DNA of 64,000 bases, from assembly GCA_024400915.1 (NCBI GenBank), contig JAKSLX010000014.1, forward strand, positions 1 through 64,000, written 5' to 3'. Source of the DNA: Treponema sp. GTDB taxonomy: Bacteria; Spirochaetota; Spirochaetia; Treponematales; Treponemataceae. Every line of letters begins with the position of its first letter. The first letter of the stretch is position 1. The position numbers and the translations under genes are program-made. Below, in pieces: positions 1-8,401 of this stretch. Below the pieces are notes generated by a model. That model was not told where the DNA came from and made no database searches. It saw only the letters and a program-made list of their open reading frames with translations.

Positions 1-103
1 CCCGTCCTCAGGAAAGCAGCGAAGGCGGAATCGATGCAAAATAGCAGATAAATCAAGCTGAGCAATATAGAAGATGCTGAATTATTCCTACGATTTCCAG
101 CAT

Positions 104-149
104 AAAAAAACCGGGTCTGCCATGGAAATATCCTGAACAGATCCGGTTT
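104..149 (-). terminator. Intrinsic terminator of the UmuD'-like gene
   Basis: Two 12-base arms at 108-119 and 138-149 pair with one G-U wobble (AAACCGGGTCTG against CAGATCCGGTTT). Read on the minus strand the hairpin is followed by seven T residues (A-run 104-110). It lies 27 bases past the stop of the UmuD'-like gene, so no umuC-like partner is co-transcribed past it. Bases 1-103 hold nothing I can support as a gene. Confidence 0.85.
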
Positions 150-175
150 CTTATTTTAAAGTATCTGGGCAACAA

Positions 176-481
176 TCACTGTTCCTTCACAGTATGAATC
201 ACATGGGTTATGGCTCCGGTAATATGAGCCTCCCCTTTTATGTTAAAAACCCTTCCTAAAGTAAAAGCGCCATCGGATTCATAAACCACAAGACTATTCT
301 GTGTAAGTCGCTTGGCCCTGTCAATTATAAGCAAATCTCCATTATAAATACCCATCTTAACAAACGCCGAAGAATCTATTCGCATAAAAACAGTCGCGGC
401 AGGATGCTTTATAAAATACGTATTAAGATCAAAAAGCTTGTCCTCATAACCTTGAGCTGGACTTGGAAACCCTGTTACCAT
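176..481 (-). CDS. UmuD'-like S24-family protein lacking catalytic residues
   Basis: A 101-residue protein that begins almost exactly where UmuD is cleaved to form UmuD'. The start (MVTGFPSPAQGY) matches the UmuD post-cleavage sequence GFPSPA, and LFDLNTYFIKHPAATVF and GIYNGDLLIID match the UmuD fold. Aligned with E. coli UmuD, the catalytic Ser60 position is Ala (SSAFVKMGI) and the Lys97 position is Gly (FTLGRV), so self-cleavage should be impossible. It is also shorter than UmuD (139 aa), missing about 20 residues before the final ITGAITHVIH strand. By homology it would be a polymerase V accessory subunit, but no UmuC gene is adjacent. It stands alone between a promoter with a palindrome and a terminator. 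A degenerate S24 protein with another role is the alternative. Confidence 0.8.
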   Translation of the reverse strand: MVTGFPSPAQGYEDKLFDLNTYFIKHPAATVFMRIDSSAFVKMGIYNGDLLIIDRAKRLTQNSLVVYESDGAFTLGRVFNIKGEAHITGAITHVIHTVKEQ

Positions 482-493
482 ACTTACCTCTTC

Positions 494-531
494 TTGTATT
501 TATAGTATACAAAATATGAGTAAATATGCAA
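494..531 (-). promoter_or_regulatory. Promoter with operator-like palindrome for the UmuD'-like gene
   Basis: On the minus strand TTGCAT (526-531) and TATACT (504-509) are 16 bases apart and form a sigma-70-type promoter. An inverted repeat TTGTAT-N7-ATACAA (494-512) covers the -10 box, a typical repressor position. An SOS repressor is a reasonable guess given the gene, but the site does not match a box I can name. A Shine-Dalgarno AGAGG precedes the start codon. Confidence 0.55.
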
Positions 532-569
532 GTAGAAAACACTCTATTTTTGAATAGTTTAAACTTTAT

Positions 570-1157
570 TTAAACATTGATGCTTTTGATTTCGTTGCCG
601 TCCATATCCATCAAAGCGAGCTTTCCTTTTTCATATAAAGCAAACCCTGCTGATGTTCCACCTTTTGGAAGAGAAATAGATCCCGGATTGCACACCACAA
701 TTCCATCCTGATTTTTTTCCAGAACAGAGACATGGGTATGACCGTAAAATACGATTCCAGGATTATTCATTATCGGTCTTTTTCCTGCAGTCTCGCAGCC
801 GGCCGGAATGTTACCGTCTCCCCTTACAGGTGCGTACACATGTCCGTGGGTACAGAAAATCTGCACTCCATCATCATAAATTTGATTGTAATCAGCCAAC
901 ACAGAAAATTTCAGAACCATCTGGTCAACTTCAGCATCGCAGTTACCGCGGCATGCAATGATCTTATCTGCCAATGGATTCAAAAGCTCTATCACACCCT
1001 TAGGATTGTGACCCTCTGGCAGTGGATTTCTGGGACCGTGATAAAGCACGTCACCAAGAAGAAGGATTTTATCGCAATTGAGTCTATGGAACTGTTCAAC
1101 GATTTTTTTACAGGCGCTTTCTGAGCCATGGATATCTGAGCAAATTAAATATTTCAT
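570..1157 (-). CDS. YfcE-family metallophosphoesterase
   Basis: A 195-residue calcineurin-like phosphoesterase with the full metal-site set: DIHGS near residue 8, GDVLYHG, GNCD, THGH and GHTH in order. This is the arrangement of the YfcE/MJ0936 group, manganese-dependent phosphodiesterases of about 180-190 residues that act in the cytoplasm on unknown physiological substrates. No signal peptide is seen. It lies just upstream of the UmuD'-like gene, which has its own promoter, so it need not be co-transcribed with it. The start codon at 1157 fits the family N-terminus MKYLICSDIHG. Confidence 0.88.
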   Translation of the reverse strand: MKYLICSDIHGSESACKKIVEQFHRLNCDKILLLGDVLYHGPRNPLPEGHNPKGVIELLNPLADKIIACRGNCDAEVDQMVLKFSVLADYNQIYDDGVQIFCTHGHVYAPVRGDGNIPAGCETAGKRPIMNNPGIVFYGHTHVSVLEKNQDGIVVCNPGSISLPKGGTSAGFALYEKGKLALMDMDGNEIKSINV

Positions 1158-1206
1158 GGATACGATTATAAGTCTTTTTTAAGCTGATTACAAATCGGAA
1201 CAGATT

Positions 1207-1878
1207 CTATTTTTTTGATTCCACCAGATCATGGCTTTTTCTGGTAAGCTCCAGAAGCTGATCAAAATCTGTGGCACCGGAAACAAGCACAGTTATCCAG
1301 TATTTCTTGTTCATGTGATAGGCAGGGAAAATTCGCCGGTTATCAATGAGACCTGGTATTTCTTCTGGATTTTGCTTCAAATTCACGGCCCAAACATGTT
1401 CTTCAGAAGGAAGCCCCACATTCTTGAATCTAATCCGCATCAAGAGAGCAAACCATTTGTTGTTTCTGCAACGGAAAACGCTGGCTTCATCATTCCAGGG
1501 AAAATCCTCTGTGCAGCCATATTCTTCCGTGATGCTTTTTACAAATTTCGCCTTGATGTCTGTGGAGTCAAAACATGCCGACTGAATTTCTTCCATCATC
1601 AGCCGGACTTTTTCACGAAGCTCCCCAATGAATTTTCCATGGGCCCTTGGAGCATCAAACAGGGCATAACGCTCTTCTGTGATCCCATCATACACGGTCA
1701 CAGAAAGTGAATCGGAGGACACCTTTATGATCGCATAAAAATCCTCTCCGGGAATTTCTTTTTTAATGGTATAGATTTTACCCGAAACTGAGCCTTCATC
1801 CGCAGAATTCATGAATCCGTAATCCAGCAGCCTATCCTCATTCAGGACCGATGTACTTAAAATGTAGGAATAATCCAT
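1207..1878 (-). CDS. MmcQ/YjbR family protein with N-terminal extension
   Basis: A 223-residue protein whose C-terminal half (about 110-220) has the MmcQ/YjbR (CyaY-like fold) features: FRCRNNKWFALLM, VWAVNLKQNPEEI, then a HMNKKYWITVLV strand and a final helix. This fold is proposed to bind DNA, but biochemical function is not settled. The first 105 residues are an additional alpha/beta region (YTIKKEIPGEDFYAII) found in the longer members. It is directly adjacent to the GNAT gene upstream (the GNAT stop and this start touch at 1878/1879), suggesting translational coupling. Confidence 0.8.
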   Translation of the reverse strand: MDYSYILSTSVLNEDRLLDYGFMNSADEGSVSGKIYTIKKEIPGEDFYAIIKVSSDSLSVTVYDGITEERYALFDAPRAHGKFIGELREKVRLMMEEIQSACFDSTDIKAKFVKSITEEYGCTEDFPWNDEASVFRCRNNKWFALLMRIRFKNVGLPSEEHVWAVNLKQNPEEIPGLIDNRRIFPAYHMNKKYWITVLVSGATDFDQLLELTRKSHDLVESKK

Positions 1879-2334
1879 TTATCTTAACTCCAGAACCATT
1901 CCTGCATCATTCAAAGAAAAACCAAGACTTTCATAGAGAGGCTTTCCCATCTGTGTGGCGTCAAGGCTGATTTCCGTCACACCTTTTTCCTTTGCCTCAT
2001 CAATCAGAATGGAAACCATCTTAGCGGCTATTCCCTGACGGCGGTGATCTCGATTTGTGTAAACATTCATGAGATGGGCCCTGTTCCCGGTAGGATGGTC
2101 AAAAGTCGGCATGATGTTGATATAAGACAATGTGGCGCATCCGACAGCCTTGTTCCCGTCAAAGGCAAGAACTGTAGTCTGATTTCCTTCCTCAAAATAT
2201 TTTCTTGTCTGCTCCACAAAGGATGATGGATATTGGTAGTCGTCGCTCAGATCATTAACAATTCTCAGCATCTCCAGACGAATTCCAATCAAAGTATCCA
2301 TGTCCGAACTGTCGGAAATCTTAAATTCAACCAT
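1879..2334 (-). CDS. GNAT family N-acetyltransferase
   Basis: A 151-residue single GNAT domain. The acetyl-CoA binding motif RDHRRQGIAAKMVSILIDEA (Q/RxxGxG/A type) is near residue 95-115, followed by the typical GVTEISLDAT strand and PLYESLGFSL. The substrate cannot be read from sequence. AGGAG lies 6 bases before the ATG at 2334. The gene is the first of a two-gene unit with the MmcQ/YjbR gene. Its coding strand contains, on the opposite strand at 2226-2242, a perfect match to the 17-bp iteron of the RepB origin. Confidence 0.85.
   Translation of the reverse strand: MVEFKISDSSDMDTLIGIRLEMLRIVNDLSDDYQYPSSFVEQTRKYFEEGNQTTVLAFDGNKAVGCATLSYINIMPTFDHPTGNRAHLMNVYTNRDHRRQGIAAKMVSILIDEAKEKGVTEISLDATQMGKPLYESLGFSLNDAGMVLELR
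2226..2242 (+). repeat. Dispersed iteron inside GNAT gene
   Basis: ATGGATATTGGTAGTCG fits the RepB-origin iteron consensus (TGGA, five bases, GTAGT, then C/T). It lies within the coding region of the GNAT gene, about 12 kb from the origin array. Confidence 0.5.
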
Positions 2335-2400
2335 TTTTTCTCCTATTGTCTGTTATTCAAATCATCGAAATAAAATCTCAAACCTTATCCAAAAAGGATT

Positions 2401-3786
2401 TCATTTTCCAGTCGAAATTCTCTTTATCCATTTTCTGCTTCGCAATCTGATCACACACCAGAAGGTTTTTACAATCTGGTCCGATTTTAGGCAGACATAA
2501 ATCCAGAAGGCAGGAAGATGAAGAACAAATCCAGCAAGCAAACCCAACGGAATCGAAAGAATCCACAGGAAGACATTGTCCGCCAGCATAAGCATCTTTG
2601 TGTCACCGCCACCACGCAAGACACCCTTTGTCATGATGCTGTTGGTAGCCTGGAAAAGGACGATCAAGCTGATGGAAACCATAAGCTGCCTTGCAATGAC
2701 AACTGTTTCTTCACTTACATTTTTATATGTGGCGATTATCGGATTGCTTACAAGAAGGATGAAGACTGCGGAAACTGCGCCCAGCGCAAAACCCAATCCA
2801 AGGAAAAGCCATCCCTGCTCCATTGTCTTTTCCTTGTCACCGGTTCCAAGTGTCTGGCCTGTAACAATCGCGCCTGCCTGACAGACACCCTGGATCATGA
2901 CCGAACTGAGCTGCTGAGTAACACTTGTAATCGCATTCGCAGCGACGAACGCAGCCCCAAGATGTCCAATCACCATTGCCACAGAATTGTTACCAAAAGC
3001 AAGAATGGCGTCGCTTATGAGAACAGGAATGCTTATCCGTATGTATTCGGAAATAAGTGTGCTGGTCTTCATGAAAAGGTCCTTTATCCTGAACCGGATA
3101 TTTTTGTCATAGATAAAAAGGTAAACAAGGATTACCGATGCCTCGAACAAACGGGAAATCAAAGTTCCAAGGGCAGCTCCCGCAACCTCCATCCGTGGCG
3201 CACCAAATTTTCCGAAAATAAGGATGTAGTTTGCTCCAAGGTTCACAAAAAAGGCGCCGATGGAAATGTACAATGGAAGCTTGACCTGTCCAACACTTCT
3301 GAGGACGATTGTGATCACCAATGAAAGCCCCAAAAAGAAATATGTGACGACCGAGTAATCAAAATAGATTTTTCCAAGACGAATTATCTCTTCATCCTGG
3401 GTGTACATGGTCATAAGTCTGGAAGGCATGAAAAGTGTAACAAGAGCAAAAATCAAGGCGATGGCAACAGTGATCCTGATAACAAGGCTTACAGTCTGTT
3501 TAAGGGCCCTGTCAGCTTTTTCCGGCTCCTCGCCAGCCTTTTTCATTCCCCAGTATCTGGAAACAAGGACAGAAGCTCCCATTCCCAAACCCATGCAGAG
3601 AATGTGGTATATTGAAATAAAGGAATTCGCAAGAGATGTGGCGGAAAGCGCAGATTCTCCAAGACTTCCCACCATGATCGTATCCAGCATGTTAACGCCG
3701 ATGCTGATCAGACTCTGAAGGGCAATCGGAAGGGCAAGCGCGAATATCTTTTTGTAAAAACCTGAATCATTAGAAAACAACTTCAT
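2401..3786 (-). CDS. MATE family efflux transporter
   Basis: A 461-residue polytopic membrane protein with two repeated six-helix halves, for example ALPIALQSLISIGVNMLDTI at the N-terminus and the matching segment SIPVLISDAILAFGNNSV in the middle. MATE proteins export cationic drugs or metabolites in exchange for Na+ or H+; the substrate is unknown here. I use the ATG at 3786 (MKLFSNDSGFYKK) because the longer reading frame needs a TTG at 3837 and adds 17 residues that do not look like a MATE N-terminus. The last 30 residues are rich in Lys and Trp. It is one of three MATE genes in this window. Confidence 0.88.
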   Translation of the reverse strand: MKLFSNDSGFYKKIFALALPIALQSLISIGVNMLDTIMVGSLGESALSATSLANSFISIYHILCMGLGMGASVLVSRYWGMKKAGEEPEKADRALKQTVSLVIRITVAIALIFALVTLFMPSRLMTMYTQDEEIIRLGKIYFDYSVVTYFFLGLSLVITIVLRSVGQVKLPLYISIGAFFVNLGANYILIFGKFGAPRMEVAGAALGTLISRLFEASVILVYLFIYDKNIRFRIKDLFMKTSTLISEYIRISIPVLISDAILAFGNNSVAMVIGHLGAAFVAANAITSVTQQLSSVMIQGVCQAGAIVTGQTLGTGDKEKTMEQGWLFLGLGFALGAVSAVFILLVSNPIIATYKNVSEETVVIARQLMVSISLIVLFQATNSIMTKGVLRGGGDTKMLMLADNVFLWILSIPLGLLAGFVLHLPAFWIYVCLKSDQIVKTFWCVIRLRSRKWIKRISTGK

Positions 3787-3913
3787 AAAAAACTCTGAAT
3801 TAAAAACTTTATGCTCATGAATATAGCATTTTTTCAAAGAAAATGAATTAGGGAAATATATGTAAAAAACGCAATCACAGGAACGGTAAAATCAAATTTT
3901 GTAGGATAAGATA

Positions 3914-3929
3914 CAGAAAACATTTTCTG
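3914..3929. promoter_or_regulatory. Palindrome upstream of nfo
   Basis: CAGAAA-ACAT-TTTCTG is a perfect 6-bp inverted repeat 47 bases before the endonuclease IV start, in the intergenic region divergent from the MATE gene. It may be an operator; the binding protein is unknown. Confidence 0.35.
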
Positions 3930-3975
3930 TTTCTGATATCATTATCCCAACAGCTAATTACTACAGGAGCATTTT

Positions 3976-4803
3976 ATGGTATTCATCGGAAATCATTTAT
4001 CTTCTTCAAAAGGATTTTTGGCAATGGGAAAGGCGGCCACTGAATTAGGTGGAAACACTTTCGCATTCTTTACAAGAAATCCTCGTGGAGGCGCCGCCAA
4101 GGAAATCGAACCTGCGGATGCGGAAGCCCTGAACGCATATCTGGCGGAAAACGGATTCGGCAAGCTGGTAGCCCACGCCCCATATACAATGAATCTCTGC
4201 TCCGATAAAGCTGACATCCGGGAATTCGCAAAGAACATGCTGAAGGAAGATCTTCAGAGGATGGAATATACCCCAAACCAGTACTACAACTTTCATCCAG
4301 GCTCTCATGTGGGACAGGGAATTGATGCTGCGATTCCTTTTATCGCCGATGCCTTGAATTTCGCGATGTTCGACGGGATGACCACCACGGTGCTGCTTGA
4401 AACAATGGCCGGCAAAGGAACTGAAGTCGGACGCACATTCCAGGAATTGAAACAGATAATGGATAGAGTTGACCAGAAATCAAATTTAGGCGTGTGCCTT
4501 GATACATGCCATGTCTGGGATGCAGGCTACGACATTTCTGATTTTGATGTTGTCCTGGATGAATTTGACGGAATAATCGGATTGGAAAACCTCAAGGCAA
4601 TCCACCTGAATGACAGCATGAATCCTTTAGGTGCCCACAAGGACCGCCATGAAAAAATTGGAAAGGGATGCATCGGCTCATCTGTGCTGGAAAAGATTAT
4701 TAAGAATCCACGGGTTCAGGGACTTCCTTTCATCCTTGAAACACCAAATGAAGATGCAGGCTACAAGGCAGAAATCGCTTTGATCAAAACCTGGATGATA
4801 TAA
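3976..4803 (+). CDS. nfo: Endonuclease IV (AP endonuclease)
   Basis: A 275-residue TIM-barrel protein of the Nfo family, which cuts the phosphodiester bond 5' of abasic sites in base-excision repair. Diagnostic segments are GNHLSSSKGF near the start, NTFAFFTRNPRGG, LVAHAPYTMNLCS, NFHPGSHVG, LLETMAGKGTEVG, GVCLDTCHVWDAGYD and IHLNDSMNPLGAHKDRHEKIG. These include the His, Glu and Asp residues that hold the three-zinc site. Length is normal for the family (about 280). AGGAG precedes the ATG by eight bases. It is the only plus-strand gene in the first 13 kb and has its own promoter region. Confidence 0.95.
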   Translation: MVFIGNHLSSSKGFLAMGKAATELGGNTFAFFTRNPRGGAAKEIEPADAEALNAYLAENGFGKLVAHAPYTMNLCSDKADIREFAKNMLKEDLQRMEYTPNQYYNFHPGSHVGQGIDAAIPFIADALNFAMFDGMTTTVLLETMAGKGTEVGRTFQELKQIMDRVDQKSNLGVCLDTCHVWDAGYDISDFDVVLDEFDGIIGLENLKAIHLNDSMNPLGAHKDRHEKIGKGCIGSSVLEKIIKNPRVQGLPFILETPNEDAGYKAEIALIKTWMI

Positions 4804-4893
4804 ATCGACTCCAGGTCTTCAGATTTTAATCCGGACATATTTCTGTCTCAAAGAAAATCACAGAATTCGAAATCGAAATTCTGGAATCCTCGG

Positions 4894-5199
4894 CTAGATC
4901 TCAAAATCAAGGCATGCTCTGGATGCTGTGTAGGGTCTTACCTTTGAATCTGCCACAGCTACATGTTCTGGATGCTTTGAATATCCTTTCAATGCTTCCA
5001 CGCTTTCAAAAGTTGAATCCAGCATCAAGTCTGCTGTTGAGGAAGGTACACGGCCATCCGCATTTACCTTTATGTCAACCAATCCAGGAATCTTTCCCTG
5101 AAGACCTTCGAGTCCTTCCTTGATTCCTTTCTTAACGTTTGCCTTCTCCTCTTCTGAAAGTTCAGCCTTCAATGTCCACAAAATAATATGTTTAACCAT
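4894..5199 (-). CDS. Dabb (stress-responsive A/B barrel) domain protein
   Basis: A 101-residue protein made of one Dabb domain: MVKHIILWTLK at the start, a LQGKIPGLVDIKVNADG strand, then YSKHPEHVAVADSKVRPYTASR. Such proteins form dimeric alpha/beta barrels like plant stress protein SP1. Function in bacteria is generally unknown. It ends convergently with nfo (90-base gap with a weak inverted repeat and no T-run) and is followed upstream by an unrelated MBL hydrolase. Confidence 0.88.
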   Translation of the reverse strand: MVKHIILWTLKAELSEEEKANVKKGIKEGLEGLQGKIPGLVDIKVNADGRVPSSTADLMLDSTFESVEALKGYSKHPEHVAVADSKVRPYTASRACLDFEI

Positions 5200-5244
5200 T
5201 TCTACAACCTCTAGAATATTATATCAAAAAAAATTCAATCATTA

Positions 5245-5934
5245 CTATCTGTCACAAAGGAAATGTGTGTTTCCGGATTTATAAAGCATCACCTGATTTC
5301 CAAACATGTCGATCGGATTTCCTTCCGCCCTGCCCCCAACCACATTCTCTGCTCCAGCAATCATCTGTTCAATGAAATCCTTGTTCAGCGGAATTGTTCC
5401 ATGGGAAGGGAAAATCTCCTTAATCTCAGGTTCACGACTGCGCAAATCCTTGAGGCTCTTTATATAAAACTCCATATTTCTTCTTGGTCCGAACATAAAG
5501 ACATTTCCATCCTGGATTGGATCTCCACTAAAAAGGATTCCGCTGTTCCTATCAAGGACTGCAATGCTTCCAGGTGTGTGTCCGGCAAGCTCGATTATTT
5601 CAAGAGGACGGTTTCCAAGATCAAGCACATCGCCGCCATTTACAGGGACAATCCTTCCATTTCCATCATGACCGCGATAATTGTCCTCTTCCTTTGGATT
5701 CATGTAGAATTCCTCGAATTCCTTGTTGCTGCCAATATGATCCGGATCGGCATGGGTATTTAAAAGCTTCAACGGCAACTCCGTGATTTCCAGGGCAGCT
5801 TCTCTTGCTTTTCCAATCATCATGCCTGTATCAATAAGAAGAGCTTCCTTTTCACCGGTGAGAAGGAAAAATCTCACGCCATTCTCCTCGAATCTCCAGG
5901 TGTTCTCATTCATCTTTATGACATCATATTCCAT
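5245..5934 (-). CDS. MBL-fold metallo-hydrolase
   Basis: A 229-residue metallo-beta-lactamase-fold enzyme. The metal motif appears as THADPDHIGSN (HxDxDH variant of HxHxDH), then GHTPGSIAVLD, LFSGDPIQ and FPSHG. This is the glyoxalase II-like hydrolase group; the first His of the canonical HxHxDH is Ala-Asp shifted, so the metal site may differ. The ATG at 5934 is chosen because AGGAGG lies 6 bases upstream at 5941-5946; a longer frame to 6015 would overlap the radical SAM gene by 71 bases. Its RBS overlaps the stop of that gene, so the two are probably translationally coupled. Confidence 0.87.
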   Translation of the reverse strand: MEYDVIKMNENTWRFEENGVRFFLLTGEKEALLIDTGMMIGKAREAALEITELPLKLLNTHADPDHIGSNKEFEEFYMNPKEEDNYRGHDGNGRIVPVNGGDVLDLGNRPLEIIELAGHTPGSIAVLDRNSGILFSGDPIQDGNVFMFGPRRNMEFYIKSLKDLRSREPEIKEIFPSHGTIPLNKDFIEQMIAGAENVVGGRAEGNPIDMFGNQVMLYKSGNTHFLCDR

Positions 5935-5944
5935 ATCTTTCCTC

Positions 5945-6820
5945 CTAAAAATCAAACAGCAGCTGTTGTGGCTTCTCCTGTTCCGGAAAATCCCGCATAT
6001 ATCCAAAAATCTCATCCGGCTTATTCATAATACCATTTCTTCCGCAAAAATCATTGAAACGTCTGGTCAAATTCCAATAATCCGGACTTGAAAGCTCGTA
6101 GGCATTCCAACCGAATCTATCAAGATATCTTTGCTTAAGTCCCGGAAAATGCTTGTCCAGAGCGGCGTAATAATATTCCCGGTCTCCTTCCCGCAATGTA
6201 AGTCCCATTCCAAAGGCAATGATGCCCACAACCTTGGCTTCGAGACAATAATCCAGGATTCCGTTCAGATTTTCCATCGTATCGTTCAGATAAGGCAGAA
6301 CAGGTGTCATCCAAACAACCGTAGGGATTCCATGGTCACGGAAGATTTTAAGAGCCTCGAAGCGTTCCCGGGTGGTGCTGACATTTGGTTCCACGATGCG
6401 GCAAAGATTCTCGTCATAGGTTGTGAGCGTCATCTGAACCACGCATTTTGCTTTTTTGTTGATGGATTCCAGAAGATCCAAATCCCTTAAGATTCTGGTG
6501 GATTTTGTCTGGATCGCAAGACCAAAACCATAATGGTCAATGATCTCCAGGCATTTTCTGGTGAGACCCAGCTTTTCTTCCAGATGGATGTAAGGATCGC
6601 TCATGGATCCGGTGCCGATCATGCATTTTTTCCGCTTGCGTTTGAGCGCGTCCTCCAATAGTTCAGGCGCATTGACCTTTATCTCAATGTCCTCAAAGGG
6701 TTCCGGAGTATGATAGCATTTTGATCTGGCATCGCAATAAATGCAGCCATGGGTACAGCCCCGATACAGATTCATTCCGTTCTGGGCCGACAATATGGAT
6801 TTTGCGTTTATCTCGTGCAA
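5945..6820 (-). CDS. SPL-like radical SAM protein
   Basis: A 291-residue radical SAM enzyme with the cluster motif RGCTHGCIYCDAR (C-x3-C-x2-C) near residue 20-30. The surrounding layout, including IGTGSMSDPYIHLE, TKSTRILRDLDLL and MTLTTYDE, is that of the SplB-related proteins called Rv2578c family. These bind a 4Fe-4S cluster and cleave SAM to a 5'-deoxyadenosyl radical; the substrate is unknown and true spore photoproduct lyase is unlikely in a non-spore former. It is the middle gene of a tight minus-strand run (esterase, 6 bases, radical SAM, MBL hydrolase). Confidence 0.87.
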   Translation of the reverse strand: MHEINAKSILSAQNGMNLYRGCTHGCIYCDARSKCYHTPEPFEDIEIKVNAPELLEDALKRKRKKCMIGTGSMSDPYIHLEEKLGLTRKCLEIIDHYGFGLAIQTKSTRILRDLDLLESINKKAKCVVQMTLTTYDENLCRIVEPNVSTTRERFEALKIFRDHGIPTVVWMTPVLPYLNDTMENLNGILDYCLEAKVVGIIAFGMGLTLREGDREYYYAALDKHFPGLKQRYLDRFGWNAYELSSPDYWNLTRRFNDFCGRNGIMNKPDEIFGYMRDFPEQEKPQQLLFDF

Positions 6821-6826
6821 TTATGT

Positions 6827-7600
6827 TTATCCAAAAATCTCAGGAATGAATTTGCGGACGCATTTATCCCAGAATGGCATGTCATGTGTGCCTGAATCTT
6901 CCCAATAGACATGTGCCACCTTGTTGTCCTCAAGGAATTTATTGAAATCCCTGTTATTCTCCAGAAGGAAATCCTCTGTTCCGCAGGCCATGTAGATTGC
7001 AGGCATCTGTTTCTTTTCTTCCATGATTTTCCTTACCAGAATTTCAGGATTGTTTTCGCTTTCATGGACTTTCTCAAGGTCGCCAAAGCATTCACGGTAA
7101 TATTCGTAGTTGGCATGGCTGTCTGGTGTTCCAGGTTTCATTCCTGTAATCTTCTTTATGATCAATGCTGAAGAAAGAGCGATTGTGGTTCCAAAAGTTT
7201 CAGGATAGGCAAAGGCTGTATGAAGGGCACCAAATCCGCCCATGGAAAGTCCCATGATATATGTGTCTTCCCTCTTTTTTGCAAGGCCAAAATTCTTTCT
7301 GATATATCCGATTATCTCTTCACCGATAAGCGACTGGAAACGATGTCCTGTGGAAATTCCATTCAACCAGAATCCATTCTCGCCGTTTGGAATAACGATC
7401 GCAAAATTGTATTTGTTTGCGAATTCCTCTGGAATCCAGTTTCCCGCATCCCCTGTATAGCCGTGAAGCAGCAGCAAGGTTTTGATTGGACGCTTTGTAT
7501 ATTCTGTTTCCTGATCAACGTAATCGTTTGGAAGGATCACCTGAAAAGAAATGTTGCGGATAAGGCAACGAGAAAAATATTTTACTGTTAATTGACTCAT
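6827..7600 (-). CDS. Esterase family (FrsA/esterase D-like alpha/beta hydrolase)
   Basis: A 257-residue alpha/beta hydrolase of the putative esterase family (S-formylglutathione hydrolase/acetylxylan esterase-like). The oxyanion and LLLLHGYTGDAGNW region precedes the nucleophile elbow GLSMGGFGAL, with the acid in CGTEDFLLENN and the His in SGTHDMPFWD. No signal peptide is present, so it acts in the cytoplasm, perhaps deacetylating imported oligosaccharides given the glycosidases in this window (inference). It is 6 bases upstream of the radical SAM gene on the same strand. Confidence 0.85.
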   Translation of the reverse strand: MSQLTVKYFSRCLIRNISFQVILPNDYVDQETEYTKRPIKTLLLLHGYTGDAGNWIPEEFANKYNFAIVIPNGENGFWLNGISTGHRFQSLIGEEIIGYIRKNFGLAKKREDTYIMGLSMGGFGALHTAFAYPETFGTTIALSSALIIKKITGMKPGTPDSHANYEYYRECFGDLEKVHESENNPEILVRKIMEEKKQMPAIYMACGTEDFLLENNRDFNKFLEDNKVAHVYWEDSGTHDMPFWDKCVRKFIPEIFG

Positions 7601-7710
7601 CTATTTTTTCCTTATGTTGTAGACTTATAATTTCCTTCATTATAAATCCGATTGCAGAAATTTTCCATTTTTTAAGAATTCAAGGCATCCAATATTGCTG
7701 ACATAAAAAA

Positions 7711-8400
7711 TCACAGCTTTTCTGGGCTTATGATTTTGAGCCCGTCTTCCTGAACATCACAACAAAGACAGAGTATCTGGACTCCGGCTTTTTTCGCGTC
7801 TTCAAGAGCCTTTCCAAATTCGGCATGGGTCTGCAAATTCGGTCTGACTTCAGTCACTCCGGGAATCTGGACAACAAATGCGATATAGCATTCAAATCCA
7901 TTCTGCTGGGCCTGGGCCAATTCCTTCAGATGCTTCACTCCCCTTTCTGTTGGTGCATCAGGAAAATATCCAATCCCATCAAATTCAAGCGTACAGCCCT
8001 TAACTTCCATAAGACATTTCTTAGTCTGACCTTCAGAATCCTTTTCAAAATAGAAATCAATTCTGGAATTACCATATGTGAATTCAGGTTTTACCCCAAA
8101 GACTTCCTGCTGACCAAGCCATTCAAGGACCACTTTGTTCGGAGCCTGGCTGTCCATATTTATAAGGATTTCTCCACTTTCCGTCTTTTTATAAACCGCG
8201 ATTATGTCAAAACCTGTCTTTCTTGTTGCGACTCCCCTGCAATCCTCAAGGATCACAATGCAGCCGGGAACAAGAAGCTCTCTGCATCGGCCCGTGTTCT
8301 TTACATGGACCGTTTCGGTTTTTCCCTCAATCTGCACATGGGCAATAAAACGGTTGGGCCTGTCCATGAATCTGCCTGTAACGATTTTTGCGTACTTCAT
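7711..8400 (-). CDS. sfsA: SfsA family DNA/RNA nuclease-like protein
   Basis: A 229-residue SfsA protein, normal in length. Family features are RFMDRPNRFIAHVQIEG at the start, HVKNTGRCRELLVPG, NMDSQAPNKVV, a CLMEVKGCTL segment typical of the restriction-endonuclease-like core, FPDAPTERGVKHLKEL, and the IAFVVQIPG...PNLQTHAEFGKAL end. E. coli SfsA was first named for sugar fermentation stimulation and has an OB fold fused to a nuclease fold. The gene starts one base after the stop of the hypothetical gene upstream (8402), so the pair is likely co-transcribed. Confidence 0.92.
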   Translation of the reverse strand: MKYAKIVTGRFMDRPNRFIAHVQIEGKTETVHVKNTGRCRELLVPGCIVILEDCRGVATRKTGFDIIAVYKKTESGEILINMDSQAPNKVVLEWLGQQEVFGVKPEFTYGNSRIDFYFEKDSEGQTKKCLMEVKGCTLEFDGIGYFPDAPTERGVKHLKELAQAQQNGFECYIAFVVQIPGVTEVRPNLQTHAEFGKALEDAKKAGVQILCLCCDVQEDGLKIISPEKL

Positions 8401-8401
8401 T

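Noticed and set aside
2518..3324. 268-codon plus-strand frame
   Set aside because: It lies opposite the MATE gene, has a biased composition without a family match, and has no ribosome site. It is a shadow.
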